This document shows, piece after piece, positions 58,307 to 64,000 of a stretch of DNA of 64,000 bases. How positions within the stretch are numbered: the stretch's first letter is position 1; every line of letters begins with the position of its first letter. The notes under the pieces were generated by a model. It searched no databases. It was not told the DNA's origin and saw nothing but the letters and a program-made list of their open reading frames with translations. This DNA comes from Haberlea rhodopensis (Eukaryota; Streptophyta; Magnoliopsida; Lamiales; Gesneriaceae): the NCBI GenBank assembly GCA_907163345.1, contig CAJQUN010000003.1, positions 26,427,879-26,491,878 on the forward strand, given 5' to 3'. Both the position numbers and the translations under genes were made by a program.

Positions 58307-60823
58307 GGGGAAACTTCAAGCCAATACACAATGATGAAACATAATTCAATTTAGTCAGGGGAAAAATTCTTCAATCACTTAAGTCCATTTGAAGTTAAAA
58401 TGATAATAGTACCCTTAATCTTTCTCACTCACATTTTCAGCTTTCCTATTTCCCTCACTCTCGTTTCAAAACCCAACAACCACCATTTCAAACTACCGAC
58501 GACAAGATGGGCGGTGGCCGGTCTCAAAAGTTTGTTCATGGTGAGGGGAAGCTAACCGGTGTATGTGCTCGGACCAATTCATGGATGGATCGAAGAAATC
58601 GAACCCAAGAGCTGAACCCTAGGTCATGCAATTTCACCCCTTCCAGATCAAATCTGATGATTCCACAGCAAGTCACGGTGGATATCTGCTGTAGAAATGA
58701 CAGCAATTGAATTGTGAACATGTTCGTATATTGGGCTCGTTGAACGGAGGTGGACTGCGATGAAGAGAATATTGCGTGTTTTCGCACCTTCAGTGCATGC
58801 TCACGATTTTGTAAAAAATTGAAATCAGTAAGTGATGCACAAAATTGAAAGTCAGTAATTGATGCACGAAAATTGGAAATCAATAGCTGGTGCTCGAACT
58901 TATTAAATAACTGATGCAAAAACTTATTTTTGTGCACTAGTTATTTTTTTCATTTTTCGTGCACCAGAGTTATATTTTCGTGCATCAGTAATATATTTTT
59001 GTGCACAAGCTACTTTTTTGCATTTTTCGTGCACTAGGGTTATACAGTTCGTGCACCAAAGAATTAAAACAAAGTTCATGCATAAGTTGTTATATTCTCG
59101 TGCCAGTGTTACATTTTCGTGCACCAAATGCAAAATTCGTGCATCGGTTAATTAAAACAAAGTTCGCACCAATTGTTATATTTTCATTCACCAGTTAGTT
59201 TTTTTCATTTTTCTTGCATCATAGTTATATTTTGTGCATCAGTAATATTCGTGCACCAGTTGCTTTTTTCATTTTTCGTGTACCAGAGTTATATTTTCGT
59301 GCATCAGTAATATATTCGTGCACAAGTTACTTTTTTTCATTCGTGCACAAGTTATTTTTGTTTCAGTGCACCGGTTATTTTTTTGCGAAATTCGTGCACC
59401 AGTGAATTAAAACAAAGTTCATGCACCAGTTGTTATAATTCGCCAGTGTTACATTTTTGTGCACCATTTGTAAAATTCGTGCACCAGTTAATTAAAACAA
59501 AGTTCACACCAATTGTTATATTTTCGTGCACCAGTTACCTTTTTTCATTTTTCGTGCACCAATTACTTTTTTTGCATTTTTCGTGCACCAATTACTTTTT
59601 TTGCATTTTTCGTGCACCGGGATTATATAGTTCATGCACTAGTTATTTTGTTTTATACACCAGTTACTTTTTTGCAAAATCCGTGCACCAGTGAATTAAA
59701 ACAGAGTCCATGCACCAGTTGTTATATTTTCATGCACCAATGTTACATTTTCGTGCACCATTTGTAAAATTCGTGCACCAGTTAATTAAAACAAAGTTTA
59801 CACAAAATATTACATTTTCATGCACAAGTTGTTATATTTCGTGCATTAGTGTTACATTTTTGTGCACCATTTAATTAACACAAAGTTCGCACCAATTGTT
59901 AATTTTCGTGCAACAGTTATGTAATGTGAATTATGCAAATATGCACAGAGTAACTAATAGATCGAACCAACAGCTGAAATCGAATAACAACAAGGATCAT
60001 TTCAATACCAACATAAAGTGAAACATGTATAAACCATCTAAACAAATGTAAAATTTCTAGACAAAAAAAAATATCAGCAACAAGAAATTTTTCAACCCAC
60101 ATCAGATTCTCTCCCAAAACAGCAACAAAAAAACACAAGCAGCACAAAGTTTGATCAAATGATAGTTAACGTCTAAAGAGTACCACAACCATTTTGTACA
60201 TGAAAAAGCAATCCCCGACCTTGAGTTTTTCCAAATCCCAATTTCAAATCTTTCACCCATTAATTCACTTGGAAATATGAAATCCAGAAAAACTTGCACA
60301 AGAAAACCCAAATCCCAAGATTTCATTTCTTTCACCATTAATTCTTTCACCCATTAATTCACGTAAAAAAAAGGAACACACACACATACAGACTCACAAA
60401 ATCATATAACGATGTCTGTTGTTTCATGTGTGAGTTTGTGCAGTGGAAAAACCACAGTGACTTCGTCCGGGTCTACTCGGTTGGACGGGAAGGTCCTCGG
60501 GTGGTGCTGCAATTGTTGCAACATTGTGGTGCGAAAGCTTTTCGCTCGAGTTGAAGCACTCGCTAGCTGGTGGAGACGAAGAACAACAGCCAGTTGTGTC
60601 TTGAAGGAGAAGATAGTTTATTTTGGGATTAGGGTTTCTGAAAAATCCTTATTTAAATAGGGATATTTGGGGAATGAAAATAGACTTTTTGATGCAAATT
60701 TTTTGAAAAGTGAACTTATGTTAAGAAACTTCTCCCCACCCTGTATTTCGTTGTAAACATTTTTATAATGGAGATTTATATGAAAAAACTTTCAGGTTAG
60801 GATACTTTGAACGCAAATTCCCC
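58307..60823. mobile_element. Non-autonomous MULE-like element A (2517 bp) with CGTGCACCAG repeat core
   Basis: Flanked by a perfect 9-bp duplication AATATTTAA (58298-58306 and 60824-60832). Ends are imperfect inverted repeats: GGGGAAACTTCAAG on the left and, inverted, GGGGAATTTGCGTTC on the right. The subterminal blocks also correspond loosely (TTAAGTCCATTT versus ATAAGTTCACTTTT). The centre (58825-59925) is an array of CGTGCACCAG-type repeats. No transposase was seen. The blocks at 58440-58810 and 59950-60660 have no recognisable coding sequence, although both contain ATGs with short frames. A 9-bp TSD fits Mutator superfamily elements. Confidence 0.75.
58825..59925. repeat. Array of about thirty CGTGCAC(C/T)AGTTA-type repeats
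   Basis: Degenerate units of about 30-40 bp, each with (T/C)GTGCACCAG followed by TTA or TTACTTTTTT, interspersed with 'aattaaaacaaagttc' phrases that recur every 100-200 bp (59065, 59151, 59405, 59500, 59695, 59780). The six-base core GTGCAC is self-complementary, but the units as a whole are directional. Confidence 0.85.
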
Positions 60824-60871
60824 AATATTTAATCAAATGGTACAGTCACGAAGTTTGCTCTATATTAATTA

Positions 60872-63471
60872 GAGGAAATTACACATAGGTACCATTTTTC
60901 AAAATATGTTTCAACTAAATCTAGCAAAATATTTTCTTTTCAACTAAATACATCTTGTGAGAATCTTCTTTCAACTAAGTCCATTTTTATAAAACCCTAA
61001 TCTGATTAGTCATTTAATATTCCTAAAATACCCATAGTTGAATTATCTCTTCATCATCGTGAGAATTGGTGATGGTCGCGTGTTCTGGGAAAGCAGCAAT
61101 GGTGGTTAGGCGGTATGGAGCAGTGGCGGTGTTGCGGTGGAGGCGGCGACGACTCCTTTTCGTTTTGCCAAATATCATTATTCTCCAACCACAGAAAACC
61201 GACATTTTGTTTCAATTTTGTTTTTTGTTTTTATGGTATTTTTGGATTTAATTAACATTGAACTTTTATTTCAATTTTGGTACACATTATGTGTTTGTTA
61301 AAATGTCTCTTTACGTAAACAATTTTTTTTAGCAAATTTGGAAAAGATAAACAACATATCATCTCATTCCAAAGGTTTTGATTTATTTTTTTTTTCATTT
61401 TCATTTGTTTATGTACAACATACCAAGTAAAAAAATAGATTATAAAATTCCATTTTCATTTGTTTAAATACTGTTTTCATTTATAAACTTTCAGACATCA
61501 TGTCACTACATTAGTGGAAGGATCTATAATAACATAAACGATGCATATATCAAATTCCTGACAATATATCAGTGAGGTAGCACTATCTTATCTTCCCAAA
61601 TAAAAGTTGAAGAACTAACAAGCTTAAACATGCAAGCAACACATACCGATGCATGTAAATTACATGCATCGCTAGTCTACCGGTGCATGTAATTTACATG
61701 TACCGATAGTCTACCGATGCATGTAAATTATATGCACCTGTAGACTCAGCATCTGCATTGGTTCTCAAATTACATAATAAACCACTATCATACATAAGTG
61801 TTAAAGATGATTACAAAAAAAACTTCAAAGTTAAGTCACGCATGTGCAATATTTTATCATTTGAAAATTAATACACTTTTGTTATGAGATTATTCAATAA
61901 TTTATCATACATTATATACTCATCCATAATAAAAATTTAATTTCTAAAATAATATATTATATCTTTAATTTGTTATAAGATCAACAAGCAAGTAACACAT
62001 AGCGAACACATAAGGTGCAATTTACATGCACCGCTAGTCTACCGGTGCATGTAATTTACATGCACCGATAGTCTACCGGTGCATGTAAATTACATGCACC
62101 GATAGACTCAACATTTACATTGGCTCTCAAATTACATATCAAATAAGTATCATACAGTAAGTGTTAAAGACGTTCACAAATAACACTTAAAAATTAAGAT
62201 ACGTATGTGTAATATATTATTGTTTGAAAAATAATATACTTTTTGTTATGAGATTATTCAATAATTTATCGTATAGTATATACTCATCCATAATAAAAAT
62301 CTAATTTCTAAAATAATATGTTGTATCTTTAATTTGTCATAAGACCAATTGCAAAAATTATAGAATGAAAAATTAATTCACATTTTTATGATTTGATCAT
62401 TGTTATTTAGTAATTAGATAAAAAATAATAGTATATTAGTACATCACCGCCTATCGCTGCATGTAAATTACATGCATCGATAGATTTTAGCAAGTCGGTG
62501 CATGTAAATTACATGCACCGCTGAGTCTATTGGTGCATGTAAATTACATGCACCGATAGACTTCTATTATATTTATGCAAAAAAATGGTCTTTTTATATA
62601 TAATTTTGAATATGAAACATTTTTCCTCATTAATTTTTTTTTAAATTAATAGCAAACTGAAATAGAAGGCTCGTGATGTGAAATAACAAACTGAATACGA
62701 AAGCAACACCTAATTCTAAAGGTGCATGTAACTTACATGCACCTTTAGACCTATCGGTGCATGTAAAATACATGCACCGATAGACTCATGAATTGTTTGT
62801 GCATGTAAATTACATGCACCACTTAGTCTATCGGTGCATGTAATTTACATGCACCGATAGACTCATGAGTTGTCGGTGCATGTAAATTACATGCACCAAT
62901 GGTTTCAATTTCATTACATTCTCAAATTTTCATTCAAACAATTCATCGAACATCTCAAATACATTATAGTTTTGAGTTTTACATTAAAATTCTACAAACA
63001 ATCATTACAATAAAATTGAAATTCATAATAAATATAAAATTTTCATTCAAACAATTGATCGAATCTCAAATACATTATACTTTTACGTTTTACATTAAAA
63101 CTCTACAAACAGTCATTACAAAAAAATTTGAAATATAAAACAAAATCAATCGGTAAATAGACGATAAACAGAAGAATGAGATGATTTTGTCTTCTTGCAC
63201 AACCTTTTTGTTTTCGTTTCTTCGCGACCAGTGCGCGCAGCTCCGACGCCATGGGAGGAGCGACAATTTTCAACGATTAGCGTTGGTGGTTGGGACATGT
63301 GGCTGGTGTGATGGTTGAAGACTAGGGTTTTAGATTGAAGGATGTGATTCAAGGAAGATAGAAGACTATTTTGGTCATTTTAACCAAAAGTGGACCTTGT
63401 TGAAAGAATTTTTTTTGGGGTGACTGGGCTGAAAAATCTTTTACCAAATGGTACCGGCCCAATATTTTCCC
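60872..63471. mobile_element. Non-autonomous MULE-like element B (2600 bp) with palindrome arrays
   Basis: Flanked by TATTAATTA at 60863-60871 and 63472-63480. Ends are imperfect inverted repeats: GAGGAAATTACACATAGGTACCATTT in two parts (GAGGAAATTACACATA, GGTACCATTT) on the left, and inverted GGGAAAATATTGGGCC, GGTACCATTT on the right. Inside are four groups of 25-bp palindromes. No transposase. The TSD is AT-rich, so by itself it is weaker evidence than those of the other elements. The left subterminal CTTTCAACTAAGTCCATTTT resembles element A and suggests one family. Confidence 0.68.
61648..62897. repeat. Four clusters of CGGTGCATGTAA-TTACATGCACCG palindromes
   Basis: About thirteen copies, each two 12-base arms (CGGTGCATGTAA and its inverse) around one A or T: 61648-61738 (three), 62014-62101 (three), 62455-62555 (three), 62720-62897 (five, one incomplete). 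Copies are joined by TAGTCTAC or TAGACTCA(TGA). Between clusters lie diverged copies of one another: 61740-61980 and 62105-62340 share long AT-rich phrases, so a palindrome cluster plus spacer has been duplicated as a unit. Confidence 0.92.
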
Positions 63472-63480
63472 TATTAATTA

Positions 63481-64000
63481 ATATATTTAAGACCAATATA
63501 AATAAAAATTAAGAGTGCCCAACCGTGGGTGTTTTTCTGGTCTGCCGGGGATAATTAATCGTGTTAGTTGTTGGGCCTGGTCCATTATCTCAATCTGGTT
63601 TTTATTGGGCCTGTTAAACAAATGATTGATTGAGACTGAGTTAGCACTTAGCAGACGAGCCAGGATTGATAACCCAAATAATCCTTACTTAATGGAGGAT
63701 TTCTGTAATATTCAAATGGTGCTTTGATATTTATACAAGTTACAGTCTTTCAACCCAAAATCACTGGCCAATGGTGCTTTGATTAATGTTTTTTTTTTAA
63801 ATTTTCGAACACTGATGATCTTTGCATTTTAAAGTCCTTAATGAAATTATACATCTTTTAGACTATCTCCAACCGGGGAAGCATTGGGTAAGTAGAAATG
63901 GTGCAGCATTGTAGCTGCATTATTTTCTGGTGCAACAAGTTAACTTTTTTATTTTTTACTTTTTTAAAAATTAGTTTTTTTATTAATCTTAGTTTTTATT
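63481..64000. other. Intergenic DNA, no gene recognised
   Basis: AT-rich with GGGCC/GGCCC-type words near 63571-63612. The phrase CTATCTCCAACCGGGGAAGC at about 63863 resembles the 'CATCTCCAACC' end of common plant MITEs, but the element would run off the window. Confidence 0.4.

Noticed and set aside
58507..58710. 67-aa ORF starting MGGGRSQKF inside element A
   Set aside because: No recognisable domain; lies in a repeat-type element and ends without conserved features.
60412..60660. 82-aa ORF at the right side of element A
   Set aside because: Cys/Ser-rich but with no motif; composition follows local GC content.

Overview
The window is nuclear DNA of a flowering plant, very probably a eudicot. 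It carries spliced genes with GT–AG introns and typical plant products: a G-box-binding bZIP factor, a CURT1 thylakoid protein, eIF1A and MscS-like channels. These sit in AT-rich intergenic DNA full of LTR retrotransposons, Mutator-like elements (MULEs), hAT-type elements, a TRIM and a LINE tail. No tRNA, rRNA or CRISPR locus was recognised. All exon joins below were worked out by eye from splice sites, reading phase and family resemblance.

Host genes, left to right: a GBF3-like bZIP gene (minus strand, coding 4020-6575, leader to about 8035); CURT1A-like (plus, 31277-33249, 5 exons, 160 aa); eIF1A (minus, 34867-36004, 2 exons, 145 aa); and a tandem pair of mitochondrial-type MscS-like (MSL1-like) genes on the plus strand. 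The upstream MSL copy (36735-41672) is a pseudogene with a ruined first exon. The downstream copy (43430-53631) has six coding exons and an open 506-aa frame, although its introns hold a 4.8-kb copia element and a 652-bp TRIM. A histone H3 pseudogene (about 54040-54336) and a RING-H2 (ATL-type) gene remnant (55599-55965, continuing beyond a solo LTR at 58131) follow.

Mobile DNA: the main element is a complete-looking 6662-bp MULE (8149-14810) in the promoter of the GBF gene. It has identical 54-bp terminal inverted repeats, a perfect 10-bp target duplication, a MURA-like transposase split by one in-frame TGA, and an apparently intact five-exon plant mobile domain (MAIN-like) gene in tail-to-tail orientation. 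Both ends carry arrays of a 21-bp near-perfect palindrome spaced about 50 bp apart. At the other end of the window two adjacent elements (58307-60823 and 60872-63471), each with 9-bp target duplications and G-rich imperfect inverted ends, contain arrays of different GTGCA-based repeats; in the second these are again perfect palindromes. Palindrome-array MULEs are the most unusual theme here.

Between these, 18260-29450 is a nested stack: a decayed TNT/Tork-like copia element (TSD TATGT) cut by a Ty3/gypsy-type solo LTR (TSD CACAT), which is itself cut by a second solo LTR, and separately by a hAT-type element (8-bp TSD). The order of insertion can be read from the target duplications. The tandem MSL pair gives independent dating, because the upstream copy keeps the empty sites of the copia and TRIM insertions found in the downstream copy.
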